Part shown: piece after piece, positions 44,513 to 57,700 of the stretch | How the letters are laid out: each line of letters opens with the position of its first letter | Position numbering within the stretch: position 1 is the stretch's first letter | NCBI RefSeq assembly: GCF_910592395.1 | Contig: NC_088323.1 | Coordinates: 1,736,001-1,800,000 of the forward strand | Origin: Lineus longissimus | Lineage: Eukaryota > Nemertea > Pilidiophora > Heteronemertea > Lineidae | Direction of reading: 5' to 3' | Length of the DNA: 64,000 nt | Made by a program: the position numbers and the translations under genes | The notes under the pieces: generated by a model | Databases searched by the model: none | Told to the model about the DNA's origin: nothing | The model's input: the letters and a program-made list of their open reading frames with translations, nothing else

Positions 44513-47500
44513 TTAAGAGTCCACTTTCAATTTCTTCACACTGGGATCAAGCGAGTCTCCATCAGCAGAGTTAGCGGCTGATGGTGCGGTCTCTGGCTCG
44601 TAATTTTGACGGTCGAGGCCGAGGAATGATAACGCATTTCCGGTCAGTAATTTGTCCTGCAAAAAGAGTGGAAATAATCAATGAAAACAACAACCATGGA
44701 TTTAAATGAACTCAGGGCCAGCCCAATAGGCTTTAGCATGGTTGATCGGCAAATACCATCATAGCTATGCAGCTTCTTTTTCCAGACATCAGAAGAAAAG
44801 AATAGAAAGAACACTCAGTGACAACACTTTTAGAAATATGAAAACACCTTTAATTGACTATCATATTCCTCCATAGACTCGATCAGCTTTCCTGGATGGT
44901 GCTCACCAAGTGGGAATGGGTAGTCTGTACCAAGCATCACACGGTCCTATGGATGAGAGATTATCACGGTTATAAACATAGAATGAGTGCCGCGTGGTTA
45001 ACACTTAGAGTCATTCAGGTAACTAATGGATAATACCATGAGGAATTGGTTGATGCACTATGAGAACATGTGGTGTTCAAGGAGGAGATGACAGGGATTA
45101 GTTCAGCCAGCTTTTATTGCAGACTTAAGGCTTTTTCAAGTGCAAGGTAAAAAGACTGAGTAGCACTGGGTGTGCCTTGAACCTTCTGATACCTGATCAT
45201 ACCATCATGCCGCCACGCTTCCCATGCTCCTGGTTCAAATATACAACATCAGGATTGATTGAATTAGCTGTCAATCACTATACACAACAGTCTTACTCAC
45301 CTCTCCAATCACATCAACAAGAAGCTTTAAGGCAATGGGATCATGTACCAGAGAGTCGGTCCAGAATTTACCAAGGTATTGTCTCGGACTGTTTGGATTT
45401 TCTGTTGCACATAAATCTGGCCGTACATTATAACCGTGTTCTATTCTCCCTATCGTGAATGGAAAAGCGCCACCTGCAAGAGAAAAAGGGGCATCCATTA
45501 ATTTGAGAATCCTATTAATTCCTATTAGGACATAAACTAGAAAGAAATCCATGTCAAGTTTTACCTGATTTCTAAAGGTTACCGTAATCAAACAAGCCAA
45601 GTGAATACTACTTTGATTACCAGAATGAAATCTGAATCTCATTTCAACTTACTAAACTTGTGCTTTCAAAGCAATAGCTTAAGGGATAAAAAGCTTGATG
45701 CTCCTGTTTTTCCCTCCTGTTTGAAAAGACACTTCTTGATTAAGCTGAACTTTTCTTACCTCCATGAGCAAAGCAGACTTTAAGTTTTGGGAATTTCTCC
45801 AAGACGCCGCCCATCAACATACAGCATACAGCTGTGGCTGTCTCGGCTGGCATACCTGTATTAAAGGATCAGTAGGTGAAATCTCTGGCCAAAAATGTTA
45901 TCATTACCTGTCCAGGCACGAATAAGAATATGGAACAATCTCATTATTGCTCATATTGAGACACATCACAAATTGTTATAAACTGGGACCCATCGAATAA
46001 GTCAAACAATTTATAAGATCTAGCGTCCACAAAAGGCAAGCAAAAACCCTAAGCAGGCAATTACGGATCTCTCTCTCTCTCTCTCTTGCTACAACTGACA
46101 ACAAAAATTGATTTGAGAGACAGTAAACAAGCTGATCTTTTACTGACCTACAAGCCAAGGAAGCCAATATTTTTGCATCCTCCCATCCAGTTGCATGTCC
46201 CAGGGATGCACAAATAGTGAACAGTTATTTTCCTCCGCAGCCTAGAAGACAAAGGGGATAAAATTCTTCATCTGTTTCCAGCATAGTCTATACAAGCAAC
46301 AGATACAAGCATAGCTGAACCTCCTACATCTGCTTGCAGGGAACCGTCTCTATTGAAGGCTTTTAGCTTGGTTTTAGCTTTTCATGACAGCACAGTATTG
46401 CACAGTATGGAGACAGTAATCTGACAATGTTCATGTATACTGCCCTGTACATATATTGTTCTGTCATTAACAGCCAACAAGTCTAATTTAGGAACTGGAC
46501 ACTTTCATCGCTTTTGGTCCGACATTGACTGGAGAGGATTCCATTTAACCGAACACCTCTCTTTTAAGAACAGTCTTCATCAGTCACAAGGTTGTCCAAA
46601 GGAGAGAAGTTCTACTGTTAACTAAATAACACAAATACATGCAGCAAGAAGTCCATGCTATTAGCCACTTGATATTCTGGCCGAGAGATTGCAGAACACT
46701 GGCAAGGCGAAGGCTTCCCTTACCTGAAAGATGGGTTGCAAGTCGGGTGCATCCAGGTTCCAGTCATTGACATGGGACCCAATCTGTACCCCAGGGAAGC
46801 CCAGCTCCTGCACACATCTCTTCAACTCCTTCACAGCGAGCTCTGGGGCTTGCATTGGCAGTGTGCCGAGACCGACAAAGCGCTTTGGATGCCTCTTGAT
46901 GGTATCTGCCAAGTCATTGTTGAGAATCTCGCAGAGATCCAGGGTATCTTCTGGTTTTGCCTGAAATATTTATTTACACTGGTTTTAGTCAGGAAGGCCA
47001 TATATCGAGGAAACCTTAATCATTACATTATTTCCATACATCATTTTGCCACCTACTAAGCTGGTAAAAGAATAAAACCACTATCTAATCAAAAACTTTA
47101 AAAGTTTACTAACCCAGTAACTGAACATGACGACAGGGATGATACACAAGGCCTGAACTGTGACCCGAGTCTCATCCATGTCTAAGCTACAGCACTGATA
47201 CTCACCCAGTAACTGAACATGACAGGGACCGTAGACAAGGCCTGAACGGTCACCCCAGTTTCATCCATTTCTTTCAATCGTGCCTCAGGAGACCAGCAGT
47301 TTTCATCAATGACACGGAACAGTTTACCATCCTTCATCATCTTGGCTTTACCCTGGCAATGATGGTGGAGCTGCAGCCACCCACCATAACCATATCTCTG
47401 AAATAGAGCTAGATATGAAAAGTATTTTTTCAAATGGAAATTTGTTGGTGACAACTGCTAAAACATGAGGAACAAGCATACAGATCACTCCATAGTTTTT

Positions 47501-47613
47501 TTGTAGTAAGGGCCAGGAGAGTAAGAAATAGGATAGAAGTTTGATCAAAAGCCTACCTCTTTTAGATCTGGCCATTTCTCTGGCAAAATATGGCAATGAA
47601 TATCAATCTTCAT
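44513..47613 (-). CDS. ACMSD: 2-amino-3-carboxymuconate-6-semialdehyde decarboxylase, complete
   Basis: It decarboxylates ACMS in the kynurenine pathway and so diverts tryptophan carbon away from quinolinate and de novo NAD synthesis; it is a cytosolic zinc enzyme of the amidohydrolase superfamily. Eight exons (5' to 3'): 47613-47557, 47397-47206, 46960-46724, 46241-46148, 45855-45760, 45473-45301, 44946-44848, 44656-44513. Phases fit and give 363 residues (human about 336). Metal ligands are visible: HCH in the first exon (KIDIHCH), the His of [12 protein letters not shown], the His of CFAHGGGAFPF and the Asp of [11 protein letters not shown]. An extra acidic, Ser-rich C-terminal tail (from YEPETAP) accounts for the added length. 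The start ATG begins directly with the conserved MKIDIHCH. The gene is oriented away from the PLXDC-like gene and converges with the kinase. Confidence 0.97.
47114..47181 (-). other. Duplicated partial copy of the 3' end of ACMSD exon 2 (possible alternative exon)
   Basis: It lies 25 bp downstream of exon 2 and repeats its last ~66 bp with about 75-80% identity. It keeps an acceptor-like TGTAGCTTAG, the coding frame ([11 protein letters not shown] ... MFSYW against [11 protein letters not shown] ... MFSYW) and a donor GTTAGT. One extra codon is inserted (PVVMF instead of PVMF). At 68 bp it is not a simple in-phase substitute for exon 2, so it is probably a relic, but the splice signals are intact. 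Confidence 0.65.
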
Positions 47614-48939
47614 GTCAGTTTGGACCAATGAATGTTCAGTTTAGTTCCTTATGTTCTGGAAGGCTGATAAGTTGTCCAAATAGTTCCTTTGGCTCAGCCT
47701 CGATATTTGTAAGACTACACAAAAGCAATGCCAATCAAATACCTGAAAACAGAGAATGAGGCATTGGCATGAAAACAGACCACAGAACCATGATGAGACG
47801 TTGACAATTCTGCCTCTCGCTCTGATGAGTGATGCCGCCGACTATGACCTACAGTACAATCTACACTCTGTAAAGTCTGTTGTTCGACATTACGGGGCAG
47901 GGTGGAGCGGGACCAAGAGAAGACGTACTGTGTTGAATGTATAAAAAAATCACTGCTTCTAAAAAATGGTATCATCACTTTCAAAGCGCAGCTCCAATTC
48001 ACACACTGACATGGCATAGTCATATCCCCAAGATAATGATGATGTTTAGCTTAGTCTGGTCAAGCCGTTTAGGCCTAACTGCAGAAAAGCCGGGACAGTA
48101 GCAGCCAGTTTATAGCCATCATCAAGAAGTTGTCTCCGAAATCGACAAAAGTTTATGAGGGACAGAATTTCGTCCAAAAATAGATCTGTTTACACACAAA
48201 TGGCACTGCATTGCAGGTACACGTCAACGGGTCATTGATTGTCGGACGTCAGTTCGCCAAGAAAACCAAAGGAATCGAAGGATTCATTGAACTCATCAAC
48301 ACATCATTAGTTTTCAGTGAAGTGCAACTGTATTCCTAGGTAAATCACTTTGGTATATAGAGAGTAAGATTACAATTAACTCACGTTAAAGTTTGAGTTC
48401 AGGGGAGGTAGCGTTGTCAGTACGTTGGTTTAGGGGCGCAATAACCTAGCTTATAGCGAGCAATTAGTACACTAAGATTTCAGTGATTAACATAATAGTT
48501 GCAAGTATTTGGCATTTTAGACTCATATTTCGTGCTATAATAACTACGTTGTAAACATAATGCTCAAAATTGATTCATGAAAAAGTTGTTAGGGCAATAT
48601 CAAGCAAGCAGTAATGGAAAAAAGTGTAATTCCATTAACTGAATATTGTTTTTAGACACTATAACATTTTAGGCCTACATTTCCGTAAACCACGAGAACA
48701 ATGTATGTGAAAAAACAACACATATAAGTGAGGCGCCGAGTATACAGTAATTGTAAGGTAAAGAAAAGCTCGGTCTCTAAAGTCTGGAGGTCCGGAGTCC
48801 GTAACTGTGACGGTCACGAGAGTGATTTGTCCTTACGGATAGATCGAGAGGGCGGTTTGGGGTTCCGCCGACGGTGCTCGCATGCATTAGTCGTATCCCC
48901 GAAACCTTTACAACGCGAACAAAGCTCGTGGCATCCATG
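47614..48939. other. ACMSD upstream region and 3' flank of the retrotransposon
   Basis: No exons were recognised. Any ACMSD 5' UTR exon or promoter would lie here. The part from about 48770 to 48940 is coding-open on the minus strand and may be the distal end of the retroelement. Confidence 0.4.
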
Positions 48940-50612
48940 ACGGTATAGGAATTGACGGTGAGGTAACAAAAAAACTCGTGGCATATCGGATGCGCATCCG
49001 ATGACGGTAAAGAAATTGACGGTAAAGGATCTCGTGGCATATCGGATGCGCATCCGAAGACGGTAAGGGAATTGACGGTGAAGGATCTCGTGGCATATCG
49101 GATGCGCATCCGAAGACGGTAAGGGAATTGACGGTGAAGGATCTCGTGACATATCGGATGCGCATCCGATGACGGTAATTGACGGTAAAGGATCTCGTGG
49201 CATATCGGATGCGCATCCGAAGACGGTAAGGGAATTGACGGTGAAGGATCTCGTGGCATATCGGATGCGCATCCGAAGACGGTCAGGGAATTGACGGTAA
49301 ATGATCTCGTGGCATATCGGATGCGCATCCGATGACGGTTTTATATATACATACATAACGATACTGCAATAGGCTTTTAGCCTGTATGTAGCAGGTTTTG
49401 TCTTCAATACTTTTGTTTGCGTGGGCATGGCGGGGTGTGTACGAAATTTGATGATTGATCTAGGTTCTGTGCTGTAGAGTTCGGATTTGTAATGAGTGTC
49501 AATCATATTTTTAAATTGGTTTAGCGAGTTGGCATTCACTGCTTGTTCTGGCAAGTTATTCCACGGATCTATGATTCTGTTGGTAAAAAAGTACTTTCGG
49601 ATATCTAGTTTGGCTCTTGGTTTGTTTAACTTGTACGAATGACCTCTGGTTTGATAGGTGACATCGACAGGTTGGGTTAGATTAAGTCCATCTATGTTGT
49701 AGTAACCATGGGTGATCTTGTAAGTTTCTATTAAGTCCCCTCGAAGTCTTCTATAGGATAAACTCGGGAGTCCTAATTTGCAGAGTCTCTCCTCGTAACT
49801 GATGTCTCTTAATCCCGGGATTAACTTTGTTGCTCGTCTTTGTACGTTTTCCAGTACGGTTATGTTTTTCTTCAGGTGGGGGGCCCAGATGACATTTGCA
49901 TATTCGAGGTGTGGCCTTACCAAACTTTTAAATAGTGTCGCAAACATCCTAGTATCCAAATGGTCAAAGGATCTCCTGATCATTCCAACAATCTTTGTTG
50001 CTACATTAGCTACATTATTAATGTGATTTTCAAAAGACAGGTTTCTATCGATGATCACCCCCAAGTCCTTTTCGCAATCTGATTCTAAAACCTCATGTCT
50101 CTGGCCATCTTTCCTCAGAAAGTATTCTGCTTGTGGATTGTTTCTTCCGAGATGCATACTCTTACATTTATCCATATTAAATCTGAGTTGCCATAGTTCA
50201 GTCCAATCATCAAGGTTGCTGAGATCTTTTTGCACCGACTGCGTCTGCTCTGTTGTTGCGACTTCTGCTATGAGTTTGGCGTCATCCGCAAACATCATTG
50301 CTAAGTTCTCCACGCAGTGAGGGATGTCGTTCACATAATAAATAAACAAAGTCGGACCAAGGACACTGCCTTGTGGTACTCCGCTGGTCACAGCCGCCCA
50401 CTCGGATGCTGCTCCGTCTACCATAACCCTTTGCCTCCTATCTCTTACGAAGTCACATATCCAGTTGTAGATATTTCCTCGCACGCCGTAGTATTGTAAC
50501 TTGTTTTTCAATCGCTCATGGGGCACAGTGTCGAAAGCTTTGGAAAAGTCTAGATAAATTACATCTACAGGGCTACCTTGATCTAATAAGTCGGTGATTT
50601 TGTCAAAGGACG
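48940..50612 (-). mobile_element. 5'-truncated non-LTR retrotransposon (reverse transcriptase) with minisatellite 3' part
   Basis: An uninterrupted minus-strand frame enters at about 50612 with VIYLDFSKAFDTVPHERL (RT motif with catalytic Asp). It continues with TSGVPQGSVLGPTLF and the FADD active-site box (MMFADDAKL), then the thumb/connection region (LGVIIDRNLSFENHI, LVRPHLEYANVIWAPHL). This is the RT of a LINE of the Jockey/CR1/L2 type. Endonuclease and N-terminal RT parts are absent, as in ordinary 5' truncation. The frame has no stop at the end of the RT and runs on through the tandem repeat at 48985-49333. The lack of stops in the RT suggests a fairly recent insertion. It lies between the divergent ACMSD and PLXDC-like genes. 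Confidence 0.9.
48985..49333. repeat. About 56-bp minisatellite with a perfect palindrome in each unit
   Basis: GGATGCGCATCC recurs seven times; the palindromic cores start at 48985, 49041, 49097, 49153, 49204, 49259 and 49316. Several copies carry the full 18-bp palindrome ATCGGATGCGCATCCGAT. Units also share GAATTGACGGT and GATCTCGTGGCAT. Confidence 0.95.
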
Positions 50613-51734
50613 TTTATCAGAGAGACTACAAAGTCTGGATTCCCAACCGCCCCTTCTTGTGACATCAATACCATTGACCCCCAAGTCCAATCCATAGAGG
50701 TGACTCCACCTTACACAAGTTGTAGACAAAGACATGTTAATATACAAACATGAAAATGATGGGTTAATCTCACCAACCAGGCCGAAGGAAATTATTCCTA
50801 AACTGGCCACACCTTTAAGGAGAAATGGAATGAACAGCATTTTGGTCACAGCCGAACCTAACTCACAGGGTGAAACCATAAAATAAAGGGCGCACCTTAA
50901 TCGCCCAGCAACTTGGAAACAGAGTATAATCTCACACTAGACTATCTGTAGCACAGAAAGGGTTAATCATTACTGGGCTCACAAACAGTGACCTCACAAC
51001 CCGGCGAATCTAATTTTCCGAGTTTTTTTGAAAAATGTTCTCGCTATTATTCATTCATGTACGTTTATTAGGCGCTGATCCAAGCGGATGCACCAGACGC
51101 ACGGTTCCTAATTGATGTAAACGTTTTTAATATACCACTCATAAAATTTTGGAACACACCTGTCCAGGAATTTTGATGAGAAATGCAGAGCACGCTCCCT
51201 CTTCTTCCAGTTCCTAGATTCGCTGTCCCTCTTACACCATCATCTTATTATACCATTATGAATATTATCACGAAGAAAATCCCTTCACCCGAACTTAATT
51301 TCAAGCTGAAGTACACACTGATTTAGGTGTTCGAGCACTCCAGAGAATGGTTTGACTAGTCGGCGCTAAATTCATCATTAGTGATAGTTTGTAACTACAG
51401 TGATGAGCTGCAGGCGGATAGATTCAAATTACATATCATCTTCCTGGTCAATCCCACACACAAACTGTCCCTTCAAATCACCTGCACGGAACATTATTTA
51501 GATAGAATGAGTATCAAGTGCTTTGAAATATCAAAAGCAAAATACACAGCTGAGATGTATCATTTCTTCCTAATTTGAAATAACACCCAGCCTCACATAT
51601 CAAAAGAAGTCATGGACCAGTCTGGCAGTTTCACAAACGACTTCGATTTGGAGCGAAACGACTGGGGCGAATAGGTCAGTGGTCGAAACGACACCACACC
51701 TTCCAGTGCGCTTCGATGAATCAATGGAATCAAC
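50613..51734. other. Upstream region of the PLXDC-like gene
   Basis: No exon was seen before the start codon at 51735. The sequence holds the 5' UTR and presumably the promoter of the PLXDC-like gene. No core promoter element was recognised. Confidence 0.45.
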
Positions 51735-54700
51735 ATGGCTGCCGCAGGAGGATTGATTCAGGAAATGACAAACGTTTCACTCAAATACATCATTGTTCTG
51801 GTATTACTCCAGTTCATTATTGCTGCTAACGGTACGTGATATTGTAACCCAGTTTCAAAATCAAAGAAAAGTTCAATCGGTTGCGGGAATTTTCTTACTT
51901 TCACTTTATCACAATGAGTCCAATGACAAAACGTAAACCGCGAAATCTCCTATCCCTCTGACTCATCAGTCATCTCAATCACATGTATGCATCCACACAC
52001 ACGGGGACTGTCACACTCCTGCACTCACAGTCACAGTACTGCCTACTCCAGGCACACTGTATGAAGCCTCATAGCACTGCTTGCTGGCTACCACGCAATA
52101 GGGCCCGGGGAGAACCCAGGATCCATGCCAGAAGGAAACGGGCGCGATCACGCCCGCGCCCGTAAACTACTCCGTACGAGCGCTATCCATAACGCCCGCC
52201 GGACACTTGAGGGGCGCGTGCCGCCCGTCATAAAAAAACACCGGCGTGATTACGCCCGCAGATTCCCAGCATGATCGTGATTCATTTCCCGGTATCCAGA
52301 GTTCCATTTCGCTTAAATCTAGAGTCTCACTCAACGCGATAATTATGCTGTTTAGCGCTGGGTACATGCCAGGCTGTACACTTCGCTGTAGTTGGCGGTT
52401 GCTGCAGTGCGTGGTAATGGCATATCGAATCAGGATGGAACTAAGCATTACAAAGTGGATTGTAGGCGTTTTGAGAATGTTTCTTTGCCGGGAGTTGGCT
52501 GCAAAAAGTGCATAGCAGATAAAACTAGTTTTTGTCTAAATTCCTTGTTCATAATGATAATGTAATAAATTGCCATGCCCGACGGGCAGCATGACTTATT
52601 CCTGCGACTTGCCCAAAAATTTTTTTACTCTGGAATTGTTTACAGGCGTCTCATGCGGCCGCAGGTGTGATTGCGCCGTTTTCTGGCAGTAGTTTGTGGG
52701 CGCAGGCGTGATCACGGGCGCAGGCGTGATCGCGCCCGTTTACTGGCATGGCTTGCCCGCTGGACAGCTGGCGGGAGTGAAAAAATAGTGCCCTTGGAAA
52801 GGGTTGCGGGAGTGACTGATGGTGCCCGTGGATTTTTCTCATGACAGGCACTGATGCAAGGAACTGAATACAATAGGCCTCTAGTACTTCTGACTAAATG
52901 TTCCCATAGGCCTAGACATGTACGATGTCGCCTATAGGGGCTTAGTGGACTCCAAACCTCCGGCAGAAGCCGGTATTGATATGATATGATATTCACTGAG
53001 GGCCAAAACCTTTCTGTTTTTCATTATTTCATATGCTGCCCTTCCTTGCTTGTTAGTTGTTGCTGTGTTTCCCTTTTGACGGTTAAAATTTACAATCCCC
53101 GATTGGAAATGACGTAGTTTGATTGCATTCAACTATAAATCCATTGAACAGTGGTGCTTCGTTAGTCAACCGATGACCTTTTTTTGGGGTGTGATCGGGG
53201 ATTGTAAACTCGTTCCCTTTTGACTTGACTTAAGTTAAGTCTTGCAGAAAAATGAAATAAAAAATGAAAATAATCATCTTTTTTTCCAGGTCATGTTGCA
53301 ATCGAAAATGATGAGGTCTATCTTCATCAGATAGGGAAGAGAGAAGCCAATAACAGCGGGGCCTATGACACTGGTGGAGGTAAGACCACATTACAGCCTA
53401 CTCCAAAGTCAGCAGGTACTACAACTACTCCCAAACCCAATCAAGTACCGGAAGTGACCACAAAACAGCCGGAACTGACGAGTACAACTGGACTGAATAA
53501 AAAGACAACAACGACAACAACAACAACAGCACCAACAATTGCGCCAAAGGGTGGGATTAAAAAGACAACAACAGTGCCGATTGCAACCACGCTGAATGGT
53601 GCAACGACAGAGAAGACAGTTACAGCTACGCCACCCAGTACACTCACGCCAAATCCCACAACCACAACGAATGCTGCAGCGACACCAAATGGTACAACCA
53701 CTACCATGAGTACAACAACATTGAATGCTGCAGCCAAACCGACGGGTACAATTAGACCACCAGGTACAAGCACGTCTGTGGTACGTACACTGTCTTGAAT
53801 ATGAGTATCCCTACTCTGGTCATTCAGGAATTTCTGAAGGGAAAAAATGGGTTTATTGCAGTGAACTGTTCCATCAAAAGTGCTGAATTTATATTTCATG
53901 TAGAATTAGAAATGAGCCGAACAGAACGCCATATTGTGGGACGAAGTTGCTCTCAGAAATGGGTGAATTGGCTTGGGGCTGTGGCGACCCCTTGTTTTTG
54001 GTACGTGTAGTTGTTTTTGTTTCTTTGAGTTCTTTGGTATTCACTGTGCATCCGGAGGGGTCATTCTCCAGGGAGTAATCCTCCTCCATGACGGAAATAT
54101 TCCTCTACAGTAGTTCTTAATCTGTTTGACTGATTCATTGTTATTGCAGCCCAAGGATGAGGACAACAAGTACTACAGTCTGTTGGTACAAGACAAAAAA
54201 GAGGACTTTGACTTTGACAAGTACTGGGTTGACATTGAGAAGGACCCCAAGTTCAACGATACTTACAAACCTGCGCAATATAAGTCTCTCATTCGCAGGA
54301 AGGCCATGGTGAGGACATTTTCTACTCAACCTCCTGTATTTAGTCATGGAACCTATTGTTTCTCAAAATACAGTTTATTGGCTTGGTGAGTCAAACCTGC
54401 CTCGGACTTTACAGACGTTTTTACATCCTCCTGCGGGAGAGCTGGTCAACTTCTTGCTACTTTTGCATTGCCCTTACTGAGCAAAGGATTGTCGTTTAGG
54501 CGGTCACATTCACTCATGTGCAAACAATCTATGATTTACATTTCTCATGCTGAGTTTTGATGTTTGTGTAAATCACCCTTCACCTGAGTATATGATAAAA
54601 GTCGTTTGGGTCAGTGTGTCACTAAATCACACATGAATGATTTTCAACATAACCTTACAAAAAACACAAAGCCCCTGTCATAAAACACACAATGGAGGTG

Positions 54701-57700
54701 CACATATCAGTATCACCGTATCAGTCTGTTCAACCCTAGTCAGGTTACAAGTTTGTTTGGCACTTTCAGATTTAAATAGAGCAGGCAGTAATGCTTGTAA
54801 TATTCATCAAAATTTACAAAAAAAATCTATGGCAAAAGGCAAGCAATTCAATATGAAGTGTGTGTTGTCATCAATTCTGTAGTGAAAAGTGTTTATATTA
54901 GCAGGGTTTTCACCAGGATTTGTTTGAAGAGGGAGGGCCAAAAAACTAAAAAAATTTCTAGTCATACCCTTTGTGCACAAACTTTTGAATGGAAAGAGTA
55001 GGCCAATACTTGCAGGAAGTTAATCAGACGGCCATGCACATTTCATGGTTATCTCAGCCTTCTACCGGATGCGGAAAGAACTATATTTATCACAGTGTGA
55101 TACACATTTCAAAGTGACTCTCAATCTGTACTCAGTTGGCTACACTTTCATCATCTGTGAGCTTTCCTTATTCATCCGTATCTAAGCACTATTTGATCAA
55201 TAAAACTTGCTCATCAATTATGTATACATTGGTTCAATACAAACTCTCATGAAGGAAAATGATTGATCTGAGGTGAGAAGTGCACTTCCCACTTGTGCGT
55301 CTGTCAAATGCTGTCCTTTATGAAGGAACCTACATGAGAGTTTAGATGGTTCAGGGTTGCGGTGGCACAGTTGACATAGAATTCCCAAGTTGCAGGAGTG
55401 AATGAATGTGAGTGAGTGAGTGAGTGAGTGTCTAGCTGAGTCATTTCATTTCAAACATGATCAGAAAATCATTTTCTCTCGGTAGTTGAGGGTGCAGTCT
55501 CTAGGAAGTACGATAACAATGCCAATTGTTTGCAGACAAAAGGCACTTGCCTGGTACTTTTAATTATTTAAGACCCCTGCTAATGGCTATCAATTCTTTC
55601 ATTGATTGCAGAACGTCTCACTGCCCTGGCCAATGGTTTACTATGGACACAAGGTCAAGATGGTGACACTGGCTGCTGGAGGTGTGTAGATATTTCACTT
55701 TCAGCAGATCATAAGAACAAATTAACAGGAATCTCTAACTCACCACTTTATTCGCCTCATTTCATTTTGGCCTTTCACACATGGAAGCTTGAGACCTTGA
55801 CTGACTTCAACTGATCATGTAGATACAAAACACACATCTTAAATATGCTAGGGTATGGGAAAATGTTAAAGGTAATGGTGGGGCACAAAGGCCATTTCAG
55901 AGGGTCCTGACTGCCAAGGCTGTGATGGCCAAAGTTTACTAAGAATCATTTTTATCTTCTAGGTTTTATCCACACTAATCCGTTCACCAAGCCGAGTCTG
56001 ACAGTTGCCCAGAATATCGCCCCGCTTATGTCGGACCTGTCCAGATCCTCAACCGATAACATGATAAGTGGGATATTCATGGTGTATAATGGTGAGAACC
56101 GAGATGACTATTTCTGGTGTTTTCGACTATCGGTAGAAACTGTACGATCTTGGATGATGTGTTGGGTGGTTCGTTGGCACCTCTGTTTATTCTAAAACAC
56201 CTCAAACTAAACAATGAAACAGGATTTTGACTGCTTCCGTATTTTGCATGAACCCAAGCATCCAAGTGAGGCATATTGGGGCATACCCGGTAGTGCATTC
56301 TCCATTGGAAATGGAGTTCATTATAAGGTATGGTAACCAGAGTGTTTTAGCAGTAAAGCTAAAGATGGGGTTGATACATAGTCTTAACTCACTAAGATGC
56401 TGGCTAATTTAAGGCTGAAAGTGCCGCTTGTTCTTCCCCTTTGGTAGCTGATGAGCTGTTTTCTGTCAGTTCTCACATATTATATGATTGTTTCAGATGA
56501 TATCACGGTGTTTGAATGGAGAGAAATGGAACAGTATCAGCACAACAATTCAGATGGAAGTGTAGGTATGTATCAGTTACATTTTTGTGAATACTCTCAC
56601 AATCTCGCTGCCACCCCTCTTAAAATAAACACCACAGTTTTAGTGACAGGTCCACATTTTCTACCACTCTTAAAGAAAATTCCATGGATGGTGATTCCTT
56701 TAGCATAATGGTTCAAGCCACCGTTTAAACAATTCTGGGCAAGTCACATGCCATTAAACAAAAATTTCAAATTTCAGATTATTTTCATAGATGAGAACGG
56801 TCCTTTGCAGTCGCTGATTGATTTACATCAACCCAAGACGATGTGATCTAATTGGTTTCTATTTCCAATTTTCAGTCAACGACACTTTCACGTTCCAGCT
56901 GCACCTGCTGGTAAATGGCAAAATCCGCTTTTTATACAAATCACATCCAACCCCTGTCGCTGACATCTCAGAGGAGCTCCACGACGTCAAAGCCGGCATT
57001 TCTGATGGCTATTTTGGTAAGGGGTGATTGAGTTGTGTCAGTTGGGAGCTATGTATCAGAGTTGATGGTTGTAGAGTTCTAGTAGAAGATACTTTGGTTT
57101 CCTTCCTCTGAATGTACTCTACTCTTGTGGAACTATAGTTATTACTTGAAAGTTGAATCTGTTCATCGCATCAATAATTCCCGCAAAAGGTCATCAGCTT
57201 CACTTTCATTGTCTACGACTCCCTCCCCAGGACTCGTGTTGTTTCCATCTGATCTCACAGCGTCATAAGTGAAGGCAGATAACGTTGTCCTCACGGCATA
57301 ATCCAATGTGTGTGACATTTAGAAACACGGGTTTCATGTTTTAAAAAGGATGCGAGGTTTTGGATTCATTAACATCTCTATCCATGTGTTGGGGGATCAA
57401 ACCCACCTCTCTTCAGCTTTTTACGTTTGTTTTTTTTCAGTCAAACCCAAAACCGGGCTAGAAGTATTGGTACCTTACGGCATGATAGATATATCAGATC
57501 ACCTGAAAAATGGCGTTGTCATTACATTCACCCCCAAGCCAAGTAAGTGGACTTTCATCGAGCGGTAGATAACTATGCTCTGTATACTAGTTAATGGATT
57601 TTAGGTCTAAAAGAGGTTGTTCACGTGACGTGACGTTTTGATGGCCACCTGCCAATGCATTTCCTTTATGTCGTGACCACATGTGACGGCCAATATGGCA

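Noticed and set aside
47715-48023. 102-codon minus-strand frame upstream of ACMSD as a first exon
   Set aside because: The ATG at 47613 already gives the conserved MKIDIHCH start, and this frame does not splice into it in phase.
53441-53899. Val-rich 152-codon frame on the minus strand
   Set aside because: Complement of the Thr-rich exon 2 of the PLXDC-like gene.
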